From positions 3,286,001 to 3,350,000 of the forward strand of contig JAVLRN010000005.1 of assembly GCA_032821775.1 (NCBI GenBank): DNA of 64,000 nucleotides, given 5' to 3'. Each line of letters begins with the position of its first letter. Position 1 is the first letter of the stretch. The position numbers were made by a program, and so were the translations under genes. Shown one piece after another: positions 21,698-32,765 of the stretch. The notes beneath the pieces are model-generated. The model ran no database searches. It had not been told where the DNA came from and was given only the letters and a program-made list of their open reading frames with translations. The stretch is from Sanguinoderma infundibulare. Its lineage: Eukaryota > Basidiomycota > Agaricomycetes > Polyporales > Polyporaceae.

Positions 21698-23758
21698 ATG
21701 GCCATGGATCCCTGGGGCAACTTTTCCCCCGATATCTCTCAGCTTTCGGGACGTCTTCCAACCGAAGATCGCAAACGTCTCGCAGGACTCACCTCCAGCT
21801 CAGACATCCAGGCATGGGCCAGATCCAGGGCGGAGGAATACCGTCAGCTTGCCCTCACCCTCCTCTCCATCCACAATATCGTTGCGCCTATCCACCGTCT
21901 CCCCACCGAAGTGCTCGAGAACGCCCTCGAACGATGTTGGCGCAACAGGGAAAGCTTACGCCTTACGCATGTCTGTCGTCGATGGCGCTCGATCCTCCTC
22001 GACGGGATCGCATTCTGGGCAGACGCGATGGCCTGCTCCGAGTTGCGTGGGGAGGTCGTGCGCAGCGAGGTGCCATACATCGCAACCCTCCTCGCACGCT
22101 CTACGCGGAACAAGCGGGCTATCGATCCTCGCTTCTTTGGCTTCCCTAGATCCATTTTCCAGTGTTTGAAGCCGTACATCGGGAGCCTTGCGTCGCTGCA
22201 CGTCACCGTTGGTGATGGCGACCTGGATTACCACCTGTGGCCCGCTCTTCGCTCTGGGATGCCAAATTTGGTGACCTTGAGCATTCAGATCATGGTCACG
22301 GAGGAAGACATTGAAAACCATGATATCGAAACCACCTGGTTCTACTCGCACACGGCATGGACCACGTTCCCACTCCTACGCGAGGACAGCCTCCCCTTGC
22401 TCGTTCGCCTTACTTGCCCCAGGGGCTTGCTCGGCTACTTCTCCTTTGTGCCGCTCCGGCATTTGAAGCTGCAGTGGTGGGATTCCGAGATTGGCCAGAT
22501 TGACAAGCCAATTTCGGATACTACCAGCACGCTCAGCAAACAATTGCTCAGCCACCAGAACACGCTCGAGACTCTGGAAATCGTCGATCAAGAGTCACTA
22601 GCAAGCGTTGGACCTGTCGGTGGCATCGAACTGCCTCGTCTACAAGGCTTACGCGTTCAATTGGATTGTCCACGCGACTCTGCCCCGCTTCTTGCCTTCC
22701 TGTCATTCCCGCGGACCACTCGTATTCACATCATCGATAGTTCGACTGTGGTTGACAGTTTTCGACATGCCCTCCCTCAAGATCACCCCGAGAAGCTCGA
22801 TGCTATCGTCAGCGACATCAACCGTCTCCATATCCAGCAGCAGGGACCCGAACAGTACATCATGTGGGGTTACGCCGGCGATGCGGAACGTCTCTGCATG
22901 GACGCGTTTGGTCTTCCCGCGGAGGATCTCGCCCACGTCTTCCGTACGCGCGCACGGATTACACGTCTGGTGCTCAGCGCGATGCACCTCTCCGACCCGG
23001 ACATTTGGACCGATGGACAGCACGGTCACCACGGGTCCAATCAGTTTGAAGCGTTCCCGCACGTCACACATCTCGATGTCGGTGGCCGAGCCGTGGAGTT
23101 CTGGGTGGGCAAGTTGAACCCGTCCGAGGCGGACCTCGTAGACGAGAGGGGAAAGAAGAGGAGGGAGCGGGCACACTTAGACTGGGTCTGCCCTTCTCTC
23201 TCCGAGCTTGTCGTCTCTTTCGAGCCAAAGGGTTCGCGCGTTCCTCCCCACCCAAGCTTTCTAAGACAGCGTTCCGTCCTACATCGAGCCCTCGCCTCGC
23301 GTGCGTCCAAGAGCGCTCGCTTGTCCTGCTTGGAGCTCCGTTTTCCGCCAGGAACGACGCTCACGGGATCGGGAAGTGGCTCCGACGACTCGGTGGATAG
23401 CGATTCCGAGCAGGCAGCAGGCGGTGGCTCCGAGCACTCGGCAGATGGTGACGTTGAGGACTCGGCAGATGATGGCTCTGAGGAGGGAGCGGTACGTGAC
23501 CCTGAACGGGCGGCAGACAGTGACTTGGAGGAATCAGCTGACAGTGGGTTGGAGGAGTCGTCTTCGGACGACGAAAAGATTGGCTCTGGAGACTCCATGA
23601 TCGCAACCTCGGACGAGGAATCCGGCGCGCAACCGTCATGCAGTCCGCCTTCCATGCAGTCCATTTTGCAGAGTTTGCGAGAACTTGTGGACGGTCCTGT
23701 CTTCGTCAAGGTCTGCGGGGAAGATGGGCGTGTTGGGGGGGACGCTTTGAAGCACTAG
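21698..23758 (+). CDS. F-box/LRR-like protein, clade A copy 1
   Basis: Single exon, 686 aa. F-box proteins recruit substrates to SCF ubiquitin ligases. An N-terminal helical segment (SDIQAWARSRAEEYRQLALT) precedes the F-box-like HNIVAPIHRLPTEVLENALE and LRLTHVCRRWRSILLDG. The rest is a long LRR-like region with repeated hydrophobic spacing (LRHLKLQWW, LETLEIVDQ, RITRLVLSAMHL). An acidic Ser/Asp/Glu repeat (about residues 565-630) separates it from a conserved end block SILQSLRELVDGPVFVKV. It shares long, nearly identical N-terminal stretches with the copy at 28728. No introns. The start could be Met1 or Met3 (MAMD). Confidence 0.85.
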   Translation: MAMDPWGNFSPDISQLSGRLPTEDRKRLAGLTSSSDIQAWARSRAEEYRQLALTLLSIHNIVAPIHRLPTEVLENALERCWRNRESLRLTHVCRRWRSILLDGIAFWADAMACSELRGEVVRSEVPYIATLLARSTRNKRAIDPRFFGFPRSIFQCLKPYIGSLASLHVTVGDGDLDYHLWPALRSGMPNLVTLSIQIMVTEEDIENHDIETTWFYSHTAWTTFPLLREDSLPLLVRLTCPRGLLGYFSFVPLRHLKLQWWDSEIGQIDKPISDTTSTLSKQLLSHQNTLETLEIVDQESLASVGPVGGIELPRLQGLRVQLDCPRDSAPLLAFLSFPRTTRIHIIDSSTVVDSFRHALPQDHPEKLDAIVSDINRLHIQQQGPEQYIMWGYAGDAERLCMDAFGLPAEDLAHVFRTRARITRLVLSAMHLSDPDIWTDGQHGHHGSNQFEAFPHVTHLDVGGRAVEFWVGKLNPSEADLVDERGKKRRERAHLDWVCPSLSELVVSFEPKGSRVPPHPSFLRQRSVLHRALASRASKSARLSCLELRFPPGTTLTGSGSGSDDSVDSDSEQAAGGGSEHSADGDVEDSADDGSEEGAVRDPERAADSDLEESADSGLEESSSDDEKIGSGDSMIATSDEESGAQPSCSPPSMQSILQSLRELVDGPVFVKVCGEDGRVGGDALKH
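23392..23570 (+). repeat. Acidic minisatellite-like repeat inside F-box gene
   Basis: Imperfect units of about 30-36 nt encode variations of D-SE-SAD-GS or DLEESADSG. The corresponding stretch in the copy at 28728 is much shorter, so the repeat has expanded or contracted between paralogues. Confidence 0.55.
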
Positions 23759-23844
23759 ACAAATATATGGCTTCTACAGCAGGATCGATTAGGTATATGG
23801 TACAGACGGTGTGTTCTTCTATCGTCGTAAGTCCAGCTCGTCTC

Positions 23845-23925
23845 GTGCACAACCGAGCCCTTCCATTCTGCGAAGTCTACGAGGACTCGTGGATGGTCCT
23901 GTCATTATCAAGCTCTACTCGCTAA
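23845..23925 (+). pseudogene. Duplicated F-box C-terminal fragment
   Basis: About 90 bp past the stop of the F-box gene, one frame reads AQPSPSILRSLRGLVDGPVI followed by IKLYS and a stop. This repeats the end block of the gene itself (SILQSLRELVDGPVFVKV) and looks like a partial tandem duplication of its 3' end. Confidence 0.6.
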
Positions 23926-24102
23926 ATTTACGGCTACTACTACTACCGAAGGATCGTCTAGATATACAGGTATCATATATGATATTGATCGAAACACCGG
24001 AGAAAGCATCACAACGTAGCAAAGCGGATCGAAAGCATGAAAGGAAAAGATCAAATGGAACTCAGATCAGAGAAAATCCTGATAGAGAGCCTCGGAACTC
24101 TT

Positions 24103-26865
24103 CTACCTGCGGCACAGCCGCTTGGGAGGGCGGTTCTCCAGGTCGGTGGACGGAGGCTCGTTCCGCAGACGCTTCGATCGGCGCAGCGCGGTCTCCGTGC
24201 TGGGTTGAATATTCCTGTCAGCCACGGCCCTTTTCGCCCCGGTTGTCCGAGGTGTCGCCTTCGCCGTCACCTCCGTCTTTGCCTCAGTCCTCGTTTTCGC
24301 CTTCCCCTTTGCCTCTGGCTTGACCTTAGCTTCCCTCTTCGCCTTCACCTCCGTCTTCGTCTTCGCCTGTACCTTGGCCTTCACCTCTATCTTTGTCTTC
24401 CTCGCGACCGATTTTCTCCCGGCGGGTTTCTTCGGAGTTTTCGCCACCTTCGCCCGCGGCGGTGGCAGCAAAGCCGTGAGCACTTCCTCCTCGTCCATCC
24501 TGGAATCGCTGCCCCCAGCCTCGGACGCCTTCGGCTGGGATGCGGGCTCTGGGGGAGGCGCATGTTTGGGCTCCGGCTCGGGTTGTGCCTCGTCCTGCGC
24601 TACGGCGGCGGCTGCTGGCGAGGGCACCAACGGCTTGTTCTCCAATCGGTCCCCAGCGAGGTCGTGCTCCGGCCAGTCCTCCGTCAGCCTCCGCTCGAAT
24701 AGGTCCACGATCGCGCTGTGGTCCTCCAGTTTGCGCGCGAGAGCGACGGTGTCCGCCTTCGCGAGGTCTGGGTTCTTCTCCAGGACCGGCGGGTGCGTCA
24801 TCGGGATGAAGTGCTGCTCGTCCAAGGGGTTCGCCCGGAAGTACTCGACGAACCGCGCATGGAACCACAGCAACAGCTCGTCGACAAGCGCGTTGAGGGG
24901 CGTGTCCGTGGACGAGGAGGGCCCGCTATGGAAGCGCACCTGCTTGCCACCGTGTGGCGGCACGAAGAGTCGGGCGTGCTCGAGCGCGTACCGCTTCCAC
25001 ATCGAGACCGCCCAGCCGACGCCGTCGACGTAGTCGTGGTCGAAGAAGCCGTCGAGGAAGTGCTGCACGTCCGTCGCGTCGCAATTGCTGTGCAGGTAGC
25101 GCACTGAGGCGTAGAGGAGAGCGTAGAAGAACGACTGGAGCTCGTCCGCGATTGAGAGCGGGCGGGTAGGGTCGTGAACGTACTGCACGGACGCGAACTG
25201 CCATGTCATCTAGAAGGCAACGCATATGAACATGTCCTGTGTTTGGAGATTGGTCGTGACGTACCCTGCTGTCGGGGCCGTGCCCAGCACTCGTCAGCGG
25301 TCGCGCGCATTCCCAATCGATAAGGATCCCTTCCCACTTCACAACGGCTTTCGAAGAGTCGCTGGCTTTGTGGACCTTGGCGACGATCATGAGGTTGGTC
25401 AGAGAGAGATCGCCATGTAGTATCCCGAGAGATTTGGTAGCAGCAGCGTGTGCTAGGATGGACCCATGCATGAATCAATCAAGATGTCTGATGACGTATC
25501 ACCCCAAACGCACCAGAAATACAGTCCTTGACGGCCGAAACGACCTGACGACCATTCGAGATGCCAGGAAATGGGAGGCAGAACTCCTGGACCACCATCC
25601 GATAATGCCGACGCCGCACCAGCTCGCTCTTCTCCTTGCCTTCGTCGGAGGCCGCAGTCGCAGGAACCGGGGTCTTCGTGTCGTCCAGATCGGCGTGACA
25701 CACCAGCGTCGGAACGTGCGGCACACCGGCCTTGTTGAGCGCCGCAAGCCAGTCGCCCTCCGATATCGCGTCCGGATGCTCGCTGAACTCCCGCCACGTA
25801 TCCTTTAGGAACATGAAGCCCTCCGTCTCGCAGTCCACAGCCAGATACCCCCGAGAATTCCGCCAGTCAAAGTACTCGCCCTTCTGGTACTTGAGCGGCA
25901 TGCCAACGAGGAACTCGCGCGAAGCGCCGTGCGGACCCGGGACGGCGAGCTTCCACCGCGGCTGGCCGCCCCCGAAGAAGGGCGAGAGGGCGAGCGTCCG
26001 CTTCCATGCCGTGCGTACGAAGCCGAATGTACGCGTCGGATCCGCGATGTCGCCATCAACAAACGCGCCCTCTTGTCCAAAATCGTCGTCCCGGAGTTGG
26101 GCCATATGATCCATAAGCGCGTGTTCGGGGGACTCAGGGAGGATAGGCGTGGCGCTGGGGTCGAACCCGAGCTCCTCGTCCGTGAGCATCGACATCCGCC
26201 AGAACACGTCTGCGAGCAGGTCCGGCTTGTCCGCGAAGTCAACCCACTCGGTCTCGACGACCCCGGTGCGGTCCCAACGTGTGATGCGGAGCGTCGAGTT
26301 GTCGCGGACGAGGACGACAAAGAGCGAGGTAAGTTGTTGAAGGGCAAAGTGTCGCTGGACTTGCGTGCAGATGCCCTTCCAAAGTCCTCGCCGGACCAAG
26401 CCCGCCTCCGAGGATTCGCGCAAGGGGTCGTAGCCTGTTGGGAGGAGGGCGTGGCGAGGGTCGACTTCGCAAAACCGGAACAGGACGCGCGGGCGGGCCC
26501 AGTTTGGGCGGGTGGCCTCGAGTGGCTCCGTGTATGCCCAGTGGAAGACTGTCGGATCTATGAAGCACAAGGATAATTTGTGTCGTGGCCATAGTTTGAA
26601 CCTTTGGACAAGGTCGGCCTATCGGTGGTTAGGTCCAAGTCAGTCATGCACATGCACGGAAATCACAGAAATGGGTCTGTACCATGCGCCCTGCACAGGA
26701 GCCTGTACCCTCTTCCATGCCTCTAACTGCTTTGTGGAAGGCCGGTGTTGTACACTGTCGGGACTTCATCCTGTATCGTGGCGATGTTGGTGGTGGTTGA
26801 GGGCAGAACGCGTTCAGAAAGGCCGAAAACCGCATCTCGACAGTGAGGTTGTTTAGTTCGTCCAT
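24103..26865 (-). CDS. FunK1-type fungal protein kinase, copy 1
   Basis: Exons 26865-26683, 26618-25514, 25452-25265, 25209-24103 (860 aa). FunK1 (PF17667) kinases are expanded in mushroom-forming fungi; their substrates are largely unknown. Visible: KLWPRHKLSLCFIDPTVFHW, DEELGFDPSATPILP, FVCL/FMFLKDTWRE lysine region, PHVPTLVCHADL, the catalytic HGDLSLTNLMI (about residue 442) created by intron 2, GILIDWECA in place of DFG, and ADELQSFFYALLYASVRYL. The C-terminus is a long Lys/Ala/Glu-rich linker ending in RRSKRLRNEPP and KRLCRR, a likely nuclear localisation signal. It is convergent with the F-box gene at 21698. Confidence 0.87.
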
Positions 26866-27172
26866 GATGAAGCTGAATGCAAACTCGCAACGTCGACGGC
26901 GGAGGGGGTGGCGGTGGCGGTTGGTTGTTGAGGAGAGAGAAGTTGTTCGGCGGTGCGAGCGCTTGTGGTTACATTCCCTTTTAATCCAAAACGGACGAAC
27001 AATGGCCGCTTATCTCCGCTTGTTACCTTGTACTCAAATCGTCCATTCACAGTCAGCAAAACACAGAGCAAAGAGCGCGCGGACGTCACCAAAGGCGATC
27101 CACAAGTCTTGCTTCGAGCTTGAAGGTACAGAACAACGAATTCAACATATCAAGCGAAAGCGACAGGAAATG

Positions 27173-28400
27173 CTACACAGGCCAACTTGAAGTCCTTGCT
27201 GGATCTTCCATCCAGAAAGCTCCCGACGATAATTCATCCACAGGCCAGCGAGGGTGATTCTGGCACTTGAGCTGTTCCTGTTCCGACGACCACCTCCAGG
27301 CAGGCTCTTGACGGTAGTAGGTTGAGGAGCGGAACTCGACCTGAGGGAACACCTTGCCGAACTCTTCTCCAAGCTGGGAGCAGTCGATCGTAGCGAAAAT
27401 AGTGAAGGCACGAGCCATGTCGCGAGCGTACATCCCCCTCGACCACGTCTGGAGGACTCGAACCTCTGGCGGGACGTAGACGCAGCCAGTTACCCACAAC
27501 GACTCAACCTCGAGGTCTTGAAGTGTCAAAGATGGTGTTATCTCCATGCTGAAGGGAATGCTGTGGTGATAGACGTGTGCGGACAGCGGAAGGATCGGGA
27601 GGCACTACAGGACTCCTAGCGGGATATAGCTGGGATGGAAGGAGGCTGAGCCTAGAGACTTGTAATTTGTGAGGGCTGACCTGTGAGATGAGCAGGCCGC
27701 GTGCAGGTGTAGACCGGGGTGGACTGGAATCCGAAGTTCCATCTGGTTGCGAGGGCGTTCGGCACGAGTCCGCTAGGGAGTAGCGTCGAAAGCCACCTCC
27801 AGAGAGTTGGTCCTCGGGCTACCAGTCTCAGAGCCAGGAATGCAGCTCTTGAGGGCTTCTCGATGTACCCGTCGCTGTCGGGACAGTCGGTGACACCAGT
27901 CGCGCGTAATAGAACGACACGACGGGGAGGCACGTGTGGGACTTCGTCAATGTCGCAATCTTGCCAACGGGGATACTGAGCATCGTAAACCTTCGCACGA
28001 CCGTCCGGACGAGACCCATGTTGACCAAAAGGAGCCAGGCAGAAATAGGGCTACGCTTCTGGCTGCAAAAAACCGCTCTACCAACGCGCCGTTCTAGAGA
28101 ATAGGCTGAATGCTCTGGGTGGAAGTCAACGGGAAAAGATTCTTGGCTTCGCACCTTTCTCAGGAAACAAAACACCACCAATCGTCTCCATCCATCCGGA
28201 TCCTTCCAATATGAGGGCTCCACTTCAAGCGACTCATCCGGCTCGTGCTGACGTCCATGAGAACCCCACGTCCCTGTTGAGGGGGGCGGGCTTTGTCTTG
28301 CACTGGAAGAACAGGGAGGAGGAAGGGCGGTTGGGAGGAAGCCGAACCGGAGGCGAGGGACTGATCGATGACAACGGAGGCGTCTCGCGGCGGCATCATC
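27173..28400 (-). CDS. Unrecognised multi-exon gene (model incomplete)
   Basis: Coding-like segments on the minus strand include a frame with YPRWQDCDIDEVPHVPP, LLRATGVTDCPDSDGYIEK and GPTLWRWLSTLLPSGLVPNA (about 27985-27690), and a downstream frame with LSAHVYHHSIPFSMEITPSL, VTGCVYVPPEVRVLQTWSRG and AFTIFATIDCSQLGEEFGK (about 27600-27173) ending at a stop. A GT-AG junction from a gtctac donor near 27726 to an acceptor before TGCCTC near 27628 would join them in frame. Upstream exons toward 28400 are unclear. I recognise no family, and it could be a decaying gene. Confidence 0.4.
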
Positions 28401-28727
28401 TCTACTTGAACAGATGGAATGAGGAGGGTGTATTCGTTGTTTTCTAGACTATGGGGTATGTACGAGGAGGGCTGTTATGGGGGTAACGCAAGGAGCGAAG
28501 GACGTGGGCGGGGTCAAGGGGAGTCGGGGCGAGACGCTCACCGACCGCTTGCAGGTTGCCCGGAGGCCACATCGTGCTCGCCTGCTCGACAGTACGTTCT
28601 GCTTGTTCGCCGATACGTCGCCGTTCACAGGCCTACTGTAGTATACGACAGCGATAGCCGATGTGAGTCGGTGCAATAATTATTGGACAAGGCTTACCTG
28701 ACAACCTCTTAGACCTTTACGAATCTA
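28401..28727. other. Intergenic, promoter of F-box copy A2
   Basis: This is 327 bp with no gene seen. The first 90 bases are G-rich on the plus strand. Confidence 0.35.
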
Positions 28728-30590
28728 ATGGCGAACCAAGTCCTCTGGGAGCACTCGGGACGTTTACCAACCGCAGATCGCGAAGACCTCGCTGGACTCG
28801 CCTCGGACTCGGACATCCAGGCATGGGCCAAAGCCAAGGCGGCCGAATATCGCCAGTTTGCCCTCACTCTCCTCTCCATTCACAATATCGTTGCGCCTAT
28901 CCACCGTCTTCCCACCGAAATACTCGAGCATATCCTCGAACAGTGCTGGCACAGTCGGGAGAGCTTACGCCTTACGCATGTCTGTCGCCGATGGCGCTCG
29001 ATCCTCCTCGACGGGACGGCATTCTGGGCAGACGCAATAGCCTGCTCCGAGTTGCGTGGGGAGGTCGTGCGCAGCGAGACACCATACATCACAACCCTCC
29101 TCGCACGCTCTCCGCGGAATGAGCGGGCTATCGAGCCTCGCTTCTTTGGCTTCCCTGGATCCGTGTTCAAGTCTCTGGAGCCGTACATCCGGAACCTCGC
29201 GTCGCTGCACGTCACCGTTGGCGATGGCGACCTGGAGGACCGCTTGTGGCCCGCTCTTCGCTCCGGGATGCCAAACCTGACCACCTTGAGCATTCAGTTC
29301 CTGGTCACGAAACAAGACATAGACGATGTTGCCGACGATCGCATGGTCTGGTTCTATGGTGACTTTTACAGGACCCTCTCCGTGCTGCCCGAGGGCAGTC
29401 TCCCTTCGCTTACCCGTCTTACATGTCCCAAGCGCTTCCTTCGCTACTTTTCCTCTGCGCCGCTCCGGCATTTGAAGCTCCAGGAGTGGGACCCCACGCA
29501 GCCTGGCCAGCTCAGACCGTCGGCTTTGGTCATTCACGAGCTTGGATTTCATTTGCGCAGCCATCGGGACACACTCGAGACTCTGGACCTCGTTAATTGC
29601 GTATTACAAGGGGGCACAGGAATTGCCTGGGACTTCGAACTCCCTCACCTACACTACTTGCGCACACCGAGCGGTGCTGCTCGGCTGCTCAGGGCTCTAT
29701 CCTTCCCACCAACCACTCGCATTGACTTCATCAACATGTCGGAAACAGTCGACACTTTTCGAGACACCCTCCCTCTTGAGAAACTCGACGTTCTCGTGGG
29801 CGATGTCGATCGTCTCCATATCCAGCAGATACCATCCGGACAATACGTCCTGCGGGCCTTTGCTGGCGATGTAGAACATCTCTGCATGGATGCTTTTGGC
29901 CTTCCCTCGCAGGACCTCGTCGACGTCTTCCGAACCCGCTCGCGGATAACGCGTCTTGTGCTCTCTGCGATGCATCTTTGGGTCGAAGTTCCGGATGCTT
30001 CGCACGATTTCCACCGCTTCGATGCGTTTCCGCACGTCACGCATCTGAGCATCAGTGGGCGAGCTGCTGACGAATGGGTAAACAAGCTACTCCCCGACAA
30101 CGTAAAACGAGATGGGGGCGGAAGGGGGAGGGGTGACTCGGATTCGGACATGGCCTGCCCTTCCCTGGCAGAGCTTGTCGTCTCTTTCGAGCTATCGTGC
30201 GTCGCTAGCGACCCAAACTTTCGAAAGGAGTGTTCCATCCTGCATCGAGTCCTCGCTGAACGCGCGTCCGCGGGGTCTCGCCTGTCTTATTTGGAGCTCC
30301 GTTTCCCCCCAGAGACGACGCCCACAATCTCGAGAAGCGGCTCTGCCAGTGGACAGCCAACGGAAAGCGATCCGGAAGGAGCGGTGGACAGCAATTCGGA
30401 GAAGTCCGCGGACGATGGTGATTCTAAAGGCCATCCGAAGAGCGGCTCGGATAAGGAATGCGGCGCGCGGCCATTATACTCCCAGCCATCCGTGGAGACC
30501 CTTCTTCAGAGTTTGCGAGAACTCGTGGACGGTCTGGTGGCCATCAAGGTCTGCGGGGAAGATAAGAACGATGGGAGGAACACGTACTAG
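28728..30590 (+). CDS. F-box/LRR-like protein, clade A copy 2
   Basis: Single exon, 620 aa. It has the same architecture as the gene at 21698: GRLPTADREDLAGLASDSDI, an AW-KAK-AEYRQFALTLLSIHN helix, the F-box-like APIHRLPTEILEHILEQCW, LTHVCRRWRSILLDGTAFWA, an LRR-like body (LTRLTCPKRFLRYFSSAPLR, RITRLVLSAMHLWVEV), and the end block LLQSLRELVDGLVAIKVCGE. The acidic spacer before the end block is short. The first 190 codons are very similar to copy 1 at DNA level, indicating a fairly recent direct duplication. Confidence 0.85.
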   Translation: MANQVLWEHSGRLPTADREDLAGLASDSDIQAWAKAKAAEYRQFALTLLSIHNIVAPIHRLPTEILEHILEQCWHSRESLRLTHVCRRWRSILLDGTAFWADAIACSELRGEVVRSETPYITTLLARSPRNERAIEPRFFGFPGSVFKSLEPYIRNLASLHVTVGDGDLEDRLWPALRSGMPNLTTLSIQFLVTKQDIDDVADDRMVWFYGDFYRTLSVLPEGSLPSLTRLTCPKRFLRYFSSAPLRHLKLQEWDPTQPGQLRPSALVIHELGFHLRSHRDTLETLDLVNCVLQGGTGIAWDFELPHLHYLRTPSGAARLLRALSFPPTTRIDFINMSETVDTFRDTLPLEKLDVLVGDVDRLHIQQIPSGQYVLRAFAGDVEHLCMDAFGLPSQDLVDVFRTRSRITRLVLSAMHLWVEVPDASHDFHRFDAFPHVTHLSISGRAADEWVNKLLPDNVKRDGGGRGRGDSDSDMACPSLAELVVSFELSCVASDPNFRKECSILHRVLAERASAGSRLSYLELRFPPETTPTISRSGSASGQPTESDPEGAVDSNSEKSADDGDSKGHPKSGSDKECGARPLYSQPSVETLLQSLRELVDGLVAIKVCGEDKNDGRNTY

Positions 30591-30893
30591 TGATGTACTA
30601 TTCATCCCGCTTACTAGTGTTATCACTTATGGATCATAATCGAACATCGAATATATAGGTCAATCAAATCAATTTCATCTGCAACAAGACACATACGAAC
30701 ACCGACATCAAGAGCTCCAACCGACAGTGTTCAAAACTAGAAAACGCTTTCCGAATCGCAACTACGACGACTTGAATAATCACCGCAGACAACGCAAGCA
30801 TGGAGAGAAGTCCGCAATCACCGAACGACCGTTGGCGTCGACCTCACCCGATGTGAGGTGACGTCCTGCACCATAAGCAGCGGGCACTGCTGC

Positions 30894-31776
30894 TTAAGAG
30901 CTGTAGTAGGTAGTCCAGCACTGAAGGATGGTCTCCCTCAACGCGTTCTACACAGTCGGTCAGCGACCATGGCTCCCATGCGTGCATCTGAAGCAACTCA
31001 CAAAGAGCGTCAGAGTCTTGTTCTGCTGAGTCGGGATCAAACCGATCAAGGAAACGGAAAAGTTCTGGGGGTTATGTGGGACATCAATGGAGAGATAGAG
31101 AATAGGCACGGGCGACTCGACGTACGCCGTAAGCGGCATCCAGGGCGGGCATCACCGCGGCGATGGGCGCCGTCATGGAGTTATCCGCCGCGAGTTGCTG
31201 CCAACAATTGAGTGCATATGTACAAAGCCGAAAAGTCGGCAGGACATACGTGCTTCTTCATGGTCGCGTGCAAGAGGTTCCTAGTGCTGCTGTGAGTCTT
31301 CTTCGAAAAAAATAGGGGACAAGGGCCTTACTGGGCGTTCTGGACGAATAGTTTCGCCATCGCGGCAATCGCGACAGCGGCGTCATCGTTAAACTTGTCA
31401 GGCTATAAAGAAATCGATTTCGTCCCCGGTCAATAAATGTTTATGAAACAAGACATACAGCCTCAGGCTGGAGAATGCCTTGAGTGAGGGAGTTGATCGA
31501 GGAGGTAAGATTCTGGAACCCGCTGGGGATTTTCTGGCAAAAAGTTGTATGCAAGGGTACATGGAAGAAAAATGGAAACGAGGCATTGCTCACCATGCCC
31601 TCGGTCCCAATAGTTGACGAGTTGATCTGGGAAATGGCAAGTGCGAGGTCGATGGTGATACCGCCGATGGTACGCATACCCTGGCCCACTACAGTTTCCT
31701 CAGTCTGAGCGACGGCGCAGACAATGCCCATGGCGAGGACCGCGACGGCACTGAGGGCGTTTTTGAACAACTTCAT
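30894..31776 (-). CDS. Hydrophobic-surface-binding (HsbA)-type secreted protein
   Basis: Exons 31776-31594, 31533-31459, 31402-31332, 31286-31250, 31197-31126, 31064-31002, 30947-30894 (184 aa). The N-terminus MKLFKNALSAVAVLAMGIVC followed by AVAQ is a signal peptide. The mature chain is helical with Ser/Thr/Asn-rich hydrophobic heptads (ITIDLALAISQINSSTIG, NLTSSINSLTQGILQPE, ADNSMTAPIAAVMPALDAAY, VSLIGLIPTQQNKTLTLF), the pattern of HsbA/cell-wall galactomannoprotein proteins (PF12296). It ends LRETILQCWTTYYSS. The HsbA assignment rests on composition and heptads; no diagnostic catalytic residue exists. Seven small exons, the shortest 37 nt. Confidence 0.68.
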
Positions 31777-31892
31777 GATGACGAGGAAGATCGAAAGAGT
31801 GTGGGGCAAAGAGTGTGTTTCGGGGCGGATGCCGGGTGCGCTCGCAGTGGTCGACGTCGAATGAGGAGCGGTTGGAAGGGGAGGTGGCCTCC

Positions 31893-31900
31893 TTAAATAC
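31893..31900 (-). promoter_or_regulatory. TATA-like box of the HsbA-type gene
   Basis: On the minus strand the sequence reads tatttaagg, about 120 nt upstream of the ATG at 31776. Confidence 0.4.
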
Positions 31901-32765
31901 CTGACCCGATGACAGAGTCATGAAACCATGTCATCGTCTACTTCGAGGGGCCATGATGAGGTCAAAAAGTGCGCATGGGAAACGAAGGGTGTCAAGGAAT
32001 CAGTGAAGAAAAAAATTCACCGGAGAGCAAGTACGGATACCTTGTTCAGGGTAAATGAATACCGTAGGCTGACGTTTTTGCCTCACACCAGAGGGCATGG
32101 AATGTGTCGCTTTGGGGAGCGACGGCTGGACTGCTGTAGCACGGCCGTTGTGGCGGAAATCAACCTTAGATGCGCCTTGCACCGGGTCACCATCGAATGA
32201 ACCATCCGAACGCTAGCCCTCTTCCTTGATGCACTTTTACTCCAACCCGCGAAGTTCGCGCTTTCCCGTCGCAAGCTCGCCTGCAGTCACTAACCAGTTC
32301 GAATTCGACTCCATGTTCTTGTCGCGAGTTTGCCACTTGGCAATGCGTGCTTGTCTCCGAATTGCGCCGCCTGTTGCGCCGCGAGATGCGTTGGGGTGCA
32401 ATGCTTTCATCCAGTAATGTAAAAAAAGCCGTGTCCTGTTCTCCAGTGGCCTTAATTCCTGAGCGGGGACAGGTGCACGGCCTGAGTTAGAAGTAGCAGA
32501 TTTAAGTCCTTCCTCAGCTGGTGGTGGCTGTGTTGACTGACGTCTACATGATTGAAGTTCAACTCACGGGAGGCATGATGACTGGGACCCAGCCAGAGCT
32601 GCATATATTGCATTCCATTACGGGATCGTCATACTCCTAAGCGAGTGAATGTGGATAAGTTGTAAATGCAATACTTTCATAACAATGCTGGTGGTCACTG
32701 GCAGCGTGGCAAGCACCAGATGACAGTCTACTGGCCTCAGGTAGAACGTTCGACTCCGAGTTGGA
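31901..32765. other. Intergenic, nothing identified
   Basis: About 0.86 kb between the HsbA-type promoter and the 3' end of FunK1 copy 2. Only short frames; no family or repeat recognised. Confidence 0.4.

Noticed and set aside
31928..32200. 90-codon open frame in the gap before FunK1 copy 2
   Set aside because: No domain, signal peptide or splice support.
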